Shown one piece after another: positions 8,191 through 16,689 of a stretch of 64,000 bases of DNA. How positions within the stretch are numbered: position 1 is the first letter of the stretch; the number at the start of each line of letters is the position of its first letter. The stretch comes from Caldilineaceae bacterium (GTDB lineage: Bacteria > Chloroflexota > Anaerolineae > Caldilineales > Caldilineaceae). The DNA is taken from contig JAJEBF010000056.1 of assembly GCA_022824025.1 (NCBI GenBank), forward strand, positions 124,001-188,000, written 5' to 3'. The notes beneath the pieces are model-generated. The model was not told the DNA's origin, made no database searches, and worked only from the letters and a program-made list of their open reading frames with translations. Made by a program: the position numbers and the translations under genes.

Positions 8191-8871
8191 ATGTATCTGA
8201 TTCTGATCGGTTGTGAATATGCAGGCACCACAACACTGGCCAACGCCATCAACGAGTGGACCAAAGAATCTCTGGGCGCCGAGTTCAAACTGATTCACGA
8301 TCACTACAAACTGCCCGACACCAAGCCGCACGGCCCGGAGCTCACGGCCGAAGATATCGCCACATTCCAACAGCTCAGCCCCCGTCTCACCGAGGTGATC
8401 CAGCGTCACAATCTCTACTATCACACCCCTTGGGCGTCAGGCTCCGAAGATAACTTCATGGGCATCGGCCTCTACTTCGAAGAGCTGGTCTACGCGCCCA
8501 AGTACTACGGCTACGGCGGCCGCGGCCAGGAGGGCGACCGCTCTAAGATCTCCCGCCTGCTCGAACAGCGTATCCTCCAGTTCAGACCCGACGCAGTCCT
8601 GATTCTCGTAGAAGCCGCGCCCGATGTGATCCGCAAGCGGATGGCCGAAAGCCCCCACCCTTACCCTGTCGTTCCCGAAGAGGACGTCGAGCACATCCTC
8701 CAGCGCTTCGAAGAAGAGTACGAGAATTCACTGATCCAGCAGAAATTTACGCTAGACACATCGACTGATTCAGTCGCAGAGACAGTCGCCGAGTTCGCTG
8801 TCAAGATCCAGCCATATCTGACCCAAAGCGACCTGCTGCGCCAGGCGCTGCGGCAGAGGAAGACCTGCTAG
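8191..8871 (+). CDS. P-loop kinase-like protein with a degenerate Walker A motif
   Basis: 226 residues. The start MYLILIGCEYAGTTTLANAINEW has the strand-loop-helix of a P-loop NTPase, but the Walker A reads G-C-E-Y-A-G-T-T: the invariant Lys is Thr13. The middle contains a HDHYKLP segment, a YYGYGGRGQEGDRSKISRLLEQRILQFRP stretch and DAVLILVEAAPDVIRKRMAE, which looks like the late strand and lid (often R-x-x-x-R) of nucleoside/shikimate-type kinases. So the fold is likely kinase-like and nucleotide binding doubtful. It sits 60 bases after uxuA and five before the amidohydrolase, in the same direction. I do not recognise an assigned function. Confidence 0.65.
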   Translation: MYLILIGCEYAGTTTLANAINEWTKESLGAEFKLIHDHYKLPDTKPHGPELTAEDIATFQQLSPRLTEVIQRHNLYYHTPWASGSEDNFMGIGLYFEELVYAPKYYGYGGRGQEGDRSKISRLLEQRILQFRPDAVLILVEAAPDVIRKRMAESPHPYPVVPEEDVEHILQRFEEEYENSLIQQKFTLDTSTDSVAETVAEFAVKIQPYLTQSDLLRQALRQRKTC

Positions 8872-8875
8872 CTCG

Positions 8876-10285
8876 ATGAACAAGAGCCCGTGCGACATTC
8901 TCATCCACAACGGCCAGGTAATCACCATGGACGCGGCGCGCACCATCCACAGCCCCGGCGCCGTGGCTGTCACAGGATCGCGCATTCTGAGTGTTGGTCC
9001 CGACGCAGAGCTACGTCAGCGCTACAAAGCCGTCAAAACGCTGGACGCCGAAGGCGCCGTCGTCCATCCCGGTTTCATCGACGCACACAATCACATCGTA
9101 CACACAACCAGCCGCGGCGTCTTCGACAACATCTTCGATATCGACGCGCTGCCTGTAAAGTTCGCCGACCTCAAAGCCGGCGTAACCCCGGAAGATGAAG
9201 CCGCGGCAACCGCCATGGCCGCTGTCGAAATGTTGCGCTGCGGTTTCACCATGTTCATCGAGCCGGGTTCTCTTTTCGATACCCGCGCCGCCGCCGAAGC
9301 AGTCGAACGGGTGGGTATGCGAGCGCTCTTCGCCGCCCCCTACCTCTGGGACCGCCGCGAGACCTTCGACGCCATGCCCGCGCTCGAGAGCGACAGCCTC
9401 ATGGCCCGCGTGCCCATCGACCGCGACCGCGCCATTAGCCAGCTGGACGCCGAGTTGCACCGCAACCGGGACCCCAAAGCGCTCGTGCGCGGCTACGTCG
9501 CCATCTACGGCGTAGGCACCGCCTCGCCCGAACTTATGCAGGCCGCCCACGCCTGCGCTCGCGACAACAACGTGCCCCTGCAGCTGCACGCCAGCTACGC
9601 GCCCGGAGAAGGCGACATCTATCGCGCCATCAATGGCATCAGCCAGCTGGTCCACCTGCGCGAACTAGGCGTTCTCGACGAGAATACCGTCGTCGTCCAT
9701 GCCAATCTGCTGGACGACGAAGAGGAAGTCGCGGTTGAGCAATCAGGCTGCCAGATCGTCTGGTGCCCGATCACCTACTTTTCCCTCGGCATCGTGCGCA
9801 GCGCCAGCTTCAGGATGGCACAGCGTCACCGCCGCGGCGTCCGCGTCTCGCTGGGCGTAGACGGCGCCTTCGACTGCACGCCCGCCGAACTCATGCTGGC
9901 GGCGCACCACGCCGCACGCGCCGGCGACGATCCCCTGCACCCCAGCGCCCTGCTCGAAATGCAGACCGTCAACGGCGCCGCCGCGGCCGGCCTCCAATCC
10001 GAGTTGGGCAGCCTCGAACCGGGCAAGCGCGCCGACATCGTCGTCCGCTCCCTCCGCGCCGCCGGAACCTATCCCGCCGTCAACCCCGTCCATCTCCTCG
10101 CGCTGACAATGGGGTCCGGCAGCGTCGACACAGTTCTGGTCAACGGCGAAACAGTCCTGTGCCAAGGCCGTTCCACCCGCGTCGACGAGCTGGAAGTCAG
10201 CCGGGCCGTCACCGCCTCGGTCGCCGCCCGGGCCCGACGGCTGGGAATCAAGTCGGGGCCCGGACGGACAGTCTTGGAACGATAG
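8876..10285 (+). CDS. Amidohydrolase of the TrzA/AtzA (metal-dependent deaminase) type
   Basis: 469 residues. The urease-like metal barrel is complete: the first motif PGFIDAHNHIVH gives H-x-H, a His is in LQLHASYAPGEG, another in TVVVHANLLDDEE, and the catalytic Asp in VSLGVDGAFDCTP. The N-terminal DILIHNGQVITMDAARTI and the C-terminal GSLEPGKRADIVV...VNGETVL form the composite beta-sandwich typical of cyclic amidohydrolases. Family members deaminate or dechlorinate purines, triazines, S-adenosylhomocysteine or guanine. Substrate unknown. It starts five bases after the preceding stop, so translation is probably coupled. In a uronate-use neighbourhood it looks like the odd member of the run. 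Confidence 0.85.
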   Translation: MNKSPCDILIHNGQVITMDAARTIHSPGAVAVTGSRILSVGPDAELRQRYKAVKTLDAEGAVVHPGFIDAHNHIVHTTSRGVFDNIFDIDALPVKFADLKAGVTPEDEAAATAMAAVEMLRCGFTMFIEPGSLFDTRAAAEAVERVGMRALFAAPYLWDRRETFDAMPALESDSLMARVPIDRDRAISQLDAELHRNRDPKALVRGYVAIYGVGTASPELMQAAHACARDNNVPLQLHASYAPGEGDIYRAINGISQLVHLRELGVLDENTVVVHANLLDDEEEVAVEQSGCQIVWCPITYFSLGIVRSASFRMAQRHRRGVRVSLGVDGAFDCTPAELMLAAHHAARAGDDPLHPSALLEMQTVNGAAAAGLQSELGSLEPGKRADIVVRSLRAAGTYPAVNPVHLLALTMGSGSVDTVLVNGETVLCQGRSTRVDELEVSRAVTASVAARARRLGIKSGPGRTVLER

Positions 10286-10669
10286 CGTTTAGGGTTCCCT
10301 CCGGGTGAAAAAAGGAAATCGATAGCGGCTATCTGCAAGAGCCGTAGCGCGGCGTTTCGTTCGTATCAAGAATGAGATGAGAAGAGGCAGCTCAGGATAT
10401 GGGGACGAGCTGGCGTCGTAGCAATTCATCCAATCGGCAGATGAAGAGTGAGTGGCGAGGGGGCGCGATTCCCGGTCCACTTGAGCCCTCGCCTCCCATC
10501 GGTGGGGATTTGAAGTACAGCCACGGTTCGCCGGTGACGGCGTAGACGGAGGCGACCGGGTTCTCGTTATGAATTACATATATATATATGAGGGGTATGC
10601 ATAAAGTGGACTTGACCTAATCGGCCAGTAGGGTTTCTTCTATCGTTGCCCACGAATAGGAGGGACCAA
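10286..10669. other. Non-coding interval with unrecognised sequence and an AT tract
   Basis: No convincing gene. A minus-strand frame over about 10394-10560 stays open (reads ...VASVYAVTGEPWLYFKSPPMGGEGSSG...) but matches nothing I know and has no start; it may be a gene remnant. An alternating AT run (ATATATATAT) sits near 10576. The interval borders the transposase remnants, so part of it may be mobile-element debris. Confidence 0.4.
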
Positions 10670-10776
10670 ATGGCGGAATTGCCACAACTGACCGACTATG
10701 TCCATCCCATTATTGAACTGTTTGGCCGCTTTCGACAGGAACGTAGCGCAAGCGCAGGCGCGAAACGGGGACGACT
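10670..10776 (+). pseudogene. Transposase N-terminal fragment interrupted by an IS3-type element
   Basis: An ATG at 10670 with a strong AGGAGGG six bases upstream opens a frame reading MAELPQLTDYVHPIIELFGRF followed by RQERSASAGAKRGR. The last part, a basic stretch ending RGR, looks like the N-terminus of an IS4/IS5-like or related transposase. The similarity stops at about 10776, where the next bases TGACCTGCCCC look like the terminal repeat of an IS3-family element. I read this as a first element broken by insertion of a second. Evidence is from pattern memory only. Confidence 0.4.
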
Positions 10777-11511
10777 GACCTGCCCCCCAAGAACTGGTCC
10801 AGTTTTAATGTTAGTATTGGGCCGTAGAAAGGGGGAAAGATGGCGAAGAAGCGACATACGCCGGAGCAGGTGATCAACAAGCTGAGAGAAGCTGTGGTGG
10901 CGATAGCTGAGTGCAGCACATTGGCTGAGGCCGCCCGCCGGACTGGGGTGACCGAGCAGACCTTCTGCCGCTGGCGCAGCGACTGCGGGGGCCTCAGGAG
11001 CGACCAGGCCAGGCGTCTGAAGTTGGAGAGCAGCCGCCTGAAGAGAGCGGTGGCGGACCTGACACTGGACAACCAGATACTGAGGGCGGCGTCTGAGGGA
11101 AACTTCTGAGCCCTTCACGTCGTCGCGAGTGTGTCGACCATGTGAAAGCGCTCTTTGGCGTCTCGGAGCGACGCGCCTGCAGGGTGCTGGGTCATCCTCG
11201 CTCCACACAGCGATACAAGCCGAGCCCGGTGGAGGATGAGAAGGCGCTGACCGCGGAGGTCGCGGCGCTGGCCAGTCAGTTCGGCAGGTACGGTTACCGT
11301 CGGATCACCGCTCTACTGAGGCATCGCGGCTGGCATGTGAACCACAAGCGTGTGGAGAGGATATGGCGACGAGAAGGGCTGAAGGCGCCTGTGAAGCAGC
11401 CCAAGAGAGGGCGTCTGTGGTTCAATGACGGCTCGCGCGTGCGTCTGCGGCCTGCGTGGAAGGACCATGTGCGGGCCTACGACTTCGTGCACCTGAGGCT
11501 CCATGACGGCA
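10777..11511 (+). mobile_element. Truncated IS3-family insertion sequence
   Basis: The left end TGACCTGCCCCCCAAG resembles IS3-family terminal inverted repeats. OrfA follows at 10840 and the start of OrfB overlaps in the next frame. The similarity to OrfB stops near 11511, before the DDE catalytic domain; there is no right inverted repeat. The element is therefore dead and 3'-truncated, ending against the 3' end of the isomerase gene at 11544. Confidence 0.7.
10840..11109 (+). CDS. IS3-family transposase OrfA (DNA-binding subunit)
   Basis: 89 residues. MAKKRHTPEQVINKLREA and GSTLAEAARRTGV-type residues (here CSTLAEAARRTGVTEQTFCRW) form the HTH_Tnp_1 helix-turn-helix. The leucine-zipper-like second half is shortened: GGLRSDQARRLKLESSRLKRAVADLTLDNQIL lacks a few residues between RRLK and LES compared with typical members, so the dimerising coiled coil is probably disturbed. 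Ends EGNF as usual. In intact elements a -1 frameshift near this end would make the OrfAB transposase. Confidence 0.85.
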   Translation: MAKKRHTPEQVINKLREAVVAIAECSTLAEAARRTGVTEQTFCRWRSDCGGLRSDQARRLKLESSRLKRAVADLTLDNQILRAASEGNF

Positions 11512-11600
11512 CAGTGGAATGGAGGAAATGGCAGCGAGAGCGGTCAGGCGGCTTGAACTTGCTCGATGGCGGCCAGGAGATTGTCCCGGCTTTGTCGTGA
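11109..11600 (+). pseudogene. IS3-family transposase OrfB, truncated before the DDE domain
   Basis: The frame entered at 11109 reads SPSRRRECVDHVKALFGVSERRACRVLG, then a helix-turn-helix-like part (GRYGYRRITALLRHRGWHVNHKRVERIWRREGLKAP) and the first strand of the rve/DDE core (KDHVRAYDFVHLRLHDG). Typical OrfB continues with the catalytic Asp-Asp-Glu domain for about 170 more residues; here the similarity ends near 11511 and the frame closes at 11600 after unrelated residues. Not functional. Confidence 0.85.
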
Positions 11601-12413
11601 CCCGACCTTCAACGTCTCCAACGTGCTGTCAACTTTACGCTCGTACTCGACGGCCCAGACGCCTTCGAACGAATCGAGCAGCGTGCGGATGATCGGAGGC
11701 CAGTCGATGTCGCCCTCTCCAAATGCGCGATACTCGACACCGGAGGCCAGACGGGCAACATCTTTCCAGTGCGTATAGACCACCCTGTCCTGGATTGCGA
11801 GCAGGGCTTCGTAGGGATCTTCACCGCCATAGGCATAGTTGGCCGGATCGTAAGTAACGCCCACCGATTCGTAAGGAACCATATCCAGCAGCCGTTTGAG
11901 CCGGGCGCCCGTGGCCGATGTGCCTCCGTGATTCTCAATCGCCAGTGATACATTTTTCGCCTGAGCGTAGCTGCCGAGCCGGTTGAAGGCCGCGCTGAGC
12001 GTCTCGTACAGGGCGTCCGTCACCCGCTCTGCCGGCAGCACATAGTGCTTGGAGTGTGTAAAATCATGCTCGGTGAAGACCCGGACCACACGCGCGCCGA
12101 GCGCGTCTGCATGGTCGATCACCTTAGTCAGTTCATCACAGCGATCTTCGGCCACATCCCCGTACAGCCCGACCACTGCCCCGCCGCCGAGAGCGGTTAT
12201 TTTGACCCCGGCATTCGCCGCCATGCGCTGCACAGCGTCCAGCTCCTGGGGGGTGGCATCGACTGCGATCTTGTTGCGGGACTCCTCTTCAAGCCAACCG
12301 CAGTCGATTTCGACCAACGTCAGTCCGATTTCACGCGAGGCCGCGAAGAACTCGGGCACGGTGTACTCGCGAAAGCCATACGATGCGTTGCCCAACGGGA
12401 TGCTGGTAGACAT
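11544..12413 (-). CDS. Sugar phosphate isomerase/epimerase (xylose isomerase-like TIM barrel)
   Basis: 289 residues of the AP_endonuc_2/xylose isomerase-like TIM barrel. Seen: a start like LGNASYGFREYTVPEFFAASREIGLTLVEI, the metal-site acid in VSLAIENHGGTSATG, ESVGVTYDPANYAYGGEDP with the Asp ligand, VVYTHWKDV with the His ligand and AVEYERKVD with the last Glu. Such enzymes interconvert keto- and aldo-sugars or epimerise them. It is the last gene of a minus-strand run 15780-11544, 77 bases after the VOC fusion gene. Its stop lies about 30 bases from the IS3 remnant, so its native 3' flank may be lost. Confidence 0.85.
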   Translation of the reverse strand: MSTSIPLGNASYGFREYTVPEFFAASREIGLTLVEIDCGWLEEESRNKIAVDATPQELDAVQRMAANAGVKITALGGGAVVGLYGDVAEDRCDELTKVIDHADALGARVVRVFTEHDFTHSKHYVLPAERVTDALYETLSAAFNRLGSYAQAKNVSLAIENHGGTSATGARLKRLLDMVPYESVGVTYDPANYAYGGEDPYEALLAIQDRVVYTHWKDVARLASGVEYRAFGEGDIDWPPIIRTLLDSFEGVWAVEYERKVDSTLETLKVGSRQSRDNLLAAIEQVQAA

Positions 12414-12490
12414 CAGAACTCCCTCTTGGCATGGTTCGACGAAAAAAGCGGTTGGATGAGATAGAGGGCTGCTTTCCTTTTCAGCGGCCT

Positions 12491-14179
12491 TCAGGTACGA
12501 AGATGCTGTTGTTCGCCGGCTTGGCTCACCTGTAGATTACGCCAGCGTCCGGTGACGCCCTGGCCAAAAATCGTCTGCCTGTACTCCGGGTCCAGGCCAG
12601 GCAAGGCGCCGCCCCGACCATCCGGAAGATCGTCCAGCAGCGTGAAGATCGCCATATTGACCGAAAAGCGAATCGGCTTGATCACCGGCGCTGCCGGCGG
12701 GTCGACCGTCGCGACCCACTCTATCTGATGGACTAGCTCCCCGTCCACGTACCACTCGGCGCGATCGGGGCCGGGCGTCAGCACGCTGTCATCGCCAGGA
12801 TCGTAGCGGATCTCGTAGCGATGCCATGATCCCGGCTCGATTTCCAAGTCGGTCAGCACTGGATCCGCCATCGGCAGGACGGAGCCGACGCCGCCAGGCG
12901 CCGTAACGACGAACAGCTCGCGCAGCGCCATGACGCGGCGATTAGATATTTCGAAGTTGATGACCATACCGGTCGAATCGTCGATCAGGGCGATGGCGGC
13001 GCACGCCAAACGGGGGTCGTCCGGGTCGGCTGCGAAGGGATTGCCCTCCGTTCCATGCACATCAACGGCCATGTCCACCGCCACAGAAAGCCCGTTGCCA
13101 GTAGCAAAGCGTCGGTCGGCGGTGACAATGGCCTTGACATGGTCAAGAGGATTGTCGAATGCGATCGAAAAACGCGGGATATCAATTTTGAATTCGGGCC
13201 GCTCACTGGTCGGAGTGGTGAGCGTTGCCGCCGGATCCAGAGCCGTGAAATCGCCCATCTGTAAGACATGCCAGCCTGCGCCGATTATGGGCGATCCCGT
13301 TGTCCAGTCATCGAAATCACGCCCGTCCCCGGCCAGGAGATTGGGGGGGGCGGGCAGGCCGCGCCATACATCCACCGTGCGCGGCTCGTTCGGCCAGTCC
13401 TGCGGCACGTGTCTCTCCTCGTCCCAGATCTGGTCCAGTTCCGTCGTCAGTTCGATGACATTGCCGGCGGGATCGGGCACATAGATGAAGATATTGTGGC
13501 CGGGACCGTGGCGGCTTGGCCCGTAGATGATGGGCACGTCGTTGCGCCAGAGGTGATCGCACATACGCTTTACATCGTTCCAGTCGGCCAGGTCGTAGGC
13601 ATAGTGGTTCACCTTGGCGTGCCCGGCATTGAGGAGCGCGATCCCGTGATGATCCTGGTTACAGCGCAGCCATATCACGGCATCTTCGGCAGTATCCGAC
13701 ACGCGAAAACCAAGCATGTCGGTATAGAAGGCCGCCGCGCTCTCTATTTCGACGCTTTGCAGCGTGATATGGCCGAACCTGAGCGGGCGGATTTCACGCG
13801 GCTTGAGAGGCCGATCGAGGCTCGTCATGCCTTCATAAAGCTCGATCCGGTTCCCGTCGGCGTCCAAATAGCAAAGGGCTTCGCCGTGGCCCGGCTCAGC
13901 GTACGCCCTCTCGTGCGGATGGAAGCCGCGCTGCGCCAGGGCGCTCCGGGCGGCTTCCAGCGCATCGCCGTCCGTGACTTCCAAGCCCAGATGGTGCAGC
14001 TTTCTCTCCTCGCCCGGATAGATCGCCAAGCAGTGATGTTCAGCATTGCAACGCAGGAAGACCGCGCCGTCGTCGCGCTCGGAGACTTCCAGGCCAACAA
14101 TTTGTTCGTAGAAGGCGACAGTCTCCTCAACATTGGGGACGGTGATGGCGACATGGCCCATCCGCTTGATATTGATCAT
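12491..14179 (-). CDS. Fusion of two VOC (extradiol-dioxygenase-like) modules with a DUF6081-like domain
   Basis: 562 residues. Module 1 (about 5-116) and module 2 (about 133-248) are VOC folds of the catechol 2,3-dioxygenase type. Both keep metal ligands: His9, His62/63 and Glu113 in the first, His137 (RFGHITL), His192 (VNHYAYDL) and Glu243 (GNVIELTTE) in the second. In classical extradiol dioxygenases the C-terminal module is the active one. From about residue 285 to the end comes a jelly-roll-like region (FDDWTTGSP..., DNPLDHVKAIVTADRRF, GMVINFEISNRRVMALRELF, HRYEIRYDPGDDSVL, AEWYVDGELVHQIEW) that resembles DUF6081/LamG-like domains normally found alone. I know of no such fusion. It follows an SDR gene by 42 bases and is likely co-transcribed. 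Confidence 0.75.
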   Translation of the reverse strand: MINIKRMGHVAITVPNVEETVAFYEQIVGLEVSERDDGAVFLRCNAEHHCLAIYPGEERKLHHLGLEVTDGDALEAARSALAQRGFHPHERAYAEPGHGEALCYLDADGNRIELYEGMTSLDRPLKPREIRPLRFGHITLQSVEIESAAAFYTDMLGFRVSDTAEDAVIWLRCNQDHHGIALLNAGHAKVNHYAYDLADWNDVKRMCDHLWRNDVPIIYGPSRHGPGHNIFIYVPDPAGNVIELTTELDQIWDEERHVPQDWPNEPRTVDVWRGLPAPPNLLAGDGRDFDDWTTGSPIIGAGWHVLQMGDFTALDPAATLTTPTSERPEFKIDIPRFSIAFDNPLDHVKAIVTADRRFATGNGLSVAVDMAVDVHGTEGNPFAADPDDPRLACAAIALIDDSTGMVINFEISNRRVMALRELFVVTAPGGVGSVLPMADPVLTDLEIEPGSWHRYEIRYDPGDDSVLTPGPDRAEWYVDGELVHQIEWVATVDPPAAPVIKPIRFSVNMAIFTLLDDLPDGRGGALPGLDPEYRQTIFGQGVTGRWRNLQVSQAGEQQHLRT

Positions 14180-14221
14180 GAGTCGGGTGGAAGAGCGGCG
14201 CGCCGCTTCTCCGTGTTCCTC

Positions 14222-15007
14222 CTATTGGATACTGAGGCCGCCATCGATCACGAGGGCATGGCCGTTAAGATAGGCTGCCTTGTCCGAACTGAGCCACAGT
14301 ACAGAGTTGGCAACCTCTTGCGGTTTGATCAGGCGCTTCATGGGCAGGCTGGAGATCAGCGTCGATGCCGCGTGATCGTCACCGCGCGTGAAGCGTTCGA
14401 ACATGGAGGTGGCCACGACCGCGGGGCATACGGCGTTCACGCGAATGCCAGCGTCGACAAATTCGAGCGCGACCGCCCTGGTCAGCCCGATCACGCCGTG
14501 TTTGCTCGCCACGTAGGAAGCCATATTGCTTTGACCCAGGTGTCCGACGGTCGAAGATGTATTGACGATGGAGCCTCCACCTTGCTCAAGCATTGCCGGG
14601 ATTTCGTGCTTCATACTCAGCCACACACCCTTGAGATTGATGTCTATGACCCGGTCCCAATCCTCCTCGCTGCTGTCCAATATGGACGCATTGGCGGGTT
14701 CGATACCGGCGTTGTTGTGGGCGACATCCAACCGACCGTATTCGGCGACGGTCAAGCGAACCATGTTTTCGACATCGCTCGACTTGGACACATCGGCCTG
14801 TACAAAGAGCGCTTCTCCACCGGCATCACGGATGAGGCGCACGGTTTCAGGGCCGCTCTTACTGTCGACGTCGCACACGACAACTTTGGCCCGTGCCTGC
14901 GCGAAGGCCAACGCCGAAGCCCGGCCAATGCCGGAACCCGCTCCCGTAACCAGCGCTACCTTATCCGCCAACGTTTCGCCTATAGACACAAATGAAGCGT
15001 CCTCCAT
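14222..15007 (-). CDS. Short-chain dehydrogenase/reductase
   Basis: 261 residues from the ATG at 15007; the frame extends to 15229 but that part overlaps the upstream SDR gene in another frame and is not family-like. Motifs: VTGAGSGIG, HNNAGIEP, VNTSSTVGHLGQSNMASYVASKHG with catalytic Ser, Tyr and Lys, and the end WLSSDKAAYLNGHALVIDGGLS. The DVDS acid after the second strand favours NAD over NADP. Typical members oxidise a sugar or cyclitol alcohol. It starts 17 bases after the stop of a second SDR gene, a usual operon distance. Confidence 0.9.
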   Translation of the reverse strand: MEDASFVSIGETLADKVALVTGAGSGIGRASALAFAQARAKVVVCDVDSKSGPETVRLIRDAGGEALFVQADVSKSSDVENMVRLTVAEYGRLDVAHNNAGIEPANASILDSSEEDWDRVIDINLKGVWLSMKHEIPAMLEQGGGSIVNTSSTVGHLGQSNMASYVASKHGVIGLTRAVALEFVDAGIRVNAVCPAVVATSMFERFTRGDDHAASTLISSLPMKRLIKPQEVANSVLWLSSDKAAYLNGHALVIDGGLSIQ

Positions 15008-15024
15008 AAGCCGATGCTCTGCGC

Positions 15025-15780
15025 CTATGCCAGAATGCCGCCATCCACGGCCATCGGGTGCCCGGTAACAAACGACGCGGCGTCGGAACAGAGCCAGACG
15101 ACGGCCTCGGCAATCTCCTCCGGCCTTCCCATGCGCCCGATTGGCTCCAACTCGGTAAAATTGGCGACAGCCTCTGGGTAGTCGACCGCCTGTTGCGCAA
15201 CCATCGGCGTGGAAATCAGGCCGGGACAAACAGCGTTGATGCGGATGTTGGAGCGGGCATACTCCAGCGCGGCGGAGCGCGTCAACTGCACGACACCGCC
15301 CTTGGTCGCGCTATATGCGGCGAGTTCGGGCGTGCCGGTCATGCCTGCATTGGAGGCCGTGTTGACGATGACGCCCCCGCCCTGCCGCAGCATCTGCGGG
15401 ATCTCGTACTTCATTGAAAGCCAGACACCCTTCAGATTGACCCGCATAATGCGGTCGAAATTCTCTTCCGTGCAATCGGCGGTTAGGGACATATCTCCGA
15501 GGACGCCGGCATTGTTGAAGGCGCAGTCCAACCGTCCAAACGCCTCCACACAGCGGTGGACAGCCGCCTCCACCGAGGCCGCCTCACCAACATCGCAGGA
15601 GACGAAGACCGCCTCTCCGCCTGAGAGTTCGATCAGCCGCAGCGTCTCCTGGCCGCCGTCAACATCCACATCAGCGATGACTAACTTGGCCCCGCGGCCA
15701 GCGAAGGCCAGGGCCGTAGCTCGGCCAATGCCGGAACCGCCGCCGGTCACAAAGGCAATCTTCCCGTCCAGACTGTTCAC
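15025..15780 (-). CDS. Short-chain dehydrogenase/reductase, first gene of the minus-strand operon
   Basis: 251 residues from a GTG at 15780 with AAGGAAGGAG four bases upstream; the longer frame to 15993 lacks such a site and its extra residues are not family-like. Motifs: FVTGGGSGIGRATALAF, IADVDVDGG, FNNAGVLGD, VNTASNAGMTGTPELAAYSATKGG with the catalytic residues, and SFVTGHPMAVDGG. It is about half identical by eye to the next SDR, so the two may act on successive positions of one substrate. With the VOC fusion and isomerase behind it the operon looks like a catabolic route for a cyclic or sugar-like compound. Confidence 0.9.
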   Translation of the reverse strand: MNSLDGKIAFVTGGGSGIGRATALAFAGRGAKLVIADVDVDGGQETLRLIELSGGEAVFVSCDVGEAASVEAAVHRCVEAFGRLDCAFNNAGVLGDMSLTADCTEENFDRIMRVNLKGVWLSMKYEIPQMLRQGGGVIVNTASNAGMTGTPELAAYSATKGGVVQLTRSAALEYARSNIRINAVCPGLISTPMVAQQAVDYPEAVANFTELEPIGRMGRPEEIAEAVVWLCSDAASFVTGHPMAVDGGILA

Positions 15781-16689
15781 AGCGCTCCTTCCTTTTGTGC
15801 GAGGATTCGTATTCCCATGGCATGTCCCGCCATCGTCAATCGGCGGCAGCGGCAGACGAGTCCAGGAAGCCAAGTTCCTCCACGCGTCCAATCCATTCGT
15901 TGCCGGAGAGGGCTTTCGAAGTGTAGTTTGCGGCAATAGCGGTGTCAAGGGGGGAAAATGGAGCGCAGCGTGCTGCGACAGCGCCTTCTGCACTGTAACG
16001 TATAATGGAGAGAGTTTGATTGCGCCTGCCGCTCCTGTCCCCGTGCTTGCCGGACTAACATAACGGGTGGTGCAAACGTCGGGGGCAGGTCACCTACTCC
16101 AACGCCTACTCCAACTCTCACCCCTGCCCTTACACCAACTCCTACTGCGACTGGCTTCTTAGTAGGCAGTGCAGTGAATCAAAAGTCCGTCAGCAACTCT
16201 GTTGGCGGATTTTTGTTTTATGTTAAACTTTTGTACAATTCTGAACTTCACTCTCAAGTAGAATTCGACTTGGACTCGAAGGAAAAACCATGTCCAAAAT
16301 GTCGACTAGAAGTCCCAGTTACTGGATCCACGAAGAAGAATTTACTAGCGAAGGATCAGAGCAATTTTGTGTCGTAGCTTCTGGGGTATCTCATCTAGCC
16401 GAAATGTATAACGGGCAGTCGCAATTCGTGCGTTTGTCCGTGCCTCATCATGGCGAAGAAAAGCATGAACTGCGTTTGAAAGCTCGTTATAAGTTTTCTC
16501 AACGCCTCCTTCAACGAGCGGAACAAGTGTCACCTGAGGGAACTCCCCCATGATATTCCGTGACCCATAAACTCCCACTCACCTTGTCGCACTTTCTTTT
16601 TCTCACTTCGCTCATCATTTCCATTCGCATCCATCAGCGCGCCTCTCCTGTCAGGTCCACGACCTGTAATTCAGTTTTGGTTAGTTAAG
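15781..16689. other. Long intergenic region with Thr-Pro-linker debris
   Basis: About 900 bases without a firm gene. Near 16094-16150 a plus-strand frame reads PTPTPTPTLTPALTPTPTATG, a threonine-proline linker of the kind seen in extracellular proteins of this phylum, and runs on about 75 residues to a stop at 16377 (contains KPCPKCRLEVP). It has no start and is probably the tail of a lost gene. A second small frame at 16290-16553 is listed separately. The rest of the interval shows nothing I can support. Confidence 0.5.
16290..16553 (+). CDS. Small hypothetical ORF
   Basis: 87 codons from an ATG at 16290 preceded by AAGGAAAAACC. The product (begins MSKMSTRSPSYWIHEEEF) has mixed charge, no signal peptide, no helix predicted to span the membrane and no motif I know. 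It overlaps the Thr-Pro-linker frame. It may be a real short gene or chance; the Shine-Dalgarno-like AAGGA is the only positive sign. Confidence 0.2.
   Translation: MSKMSTRSPSYWIHEEEFTSEGSEQFCVVASGVSHLAEMYNGQSQFVRLSVPHHGEEKHELRLKARYKFSQRLLQRAEQVSPEGTPP

Noticed and set aside
10394..10560. Open minus-strand frame in the gap after the amidohydrolase
   Set aside because: No start, no recognised motif, next to mobile-element debris; kept only as an unassigned interval.
13268..14995. A 575-codon frame on the plus strand opposite the VOC fusion and SDR genes
   Set aside because: It mirrors real minus-strand genes; high GC gives long antisense frames and the product shows no domain.
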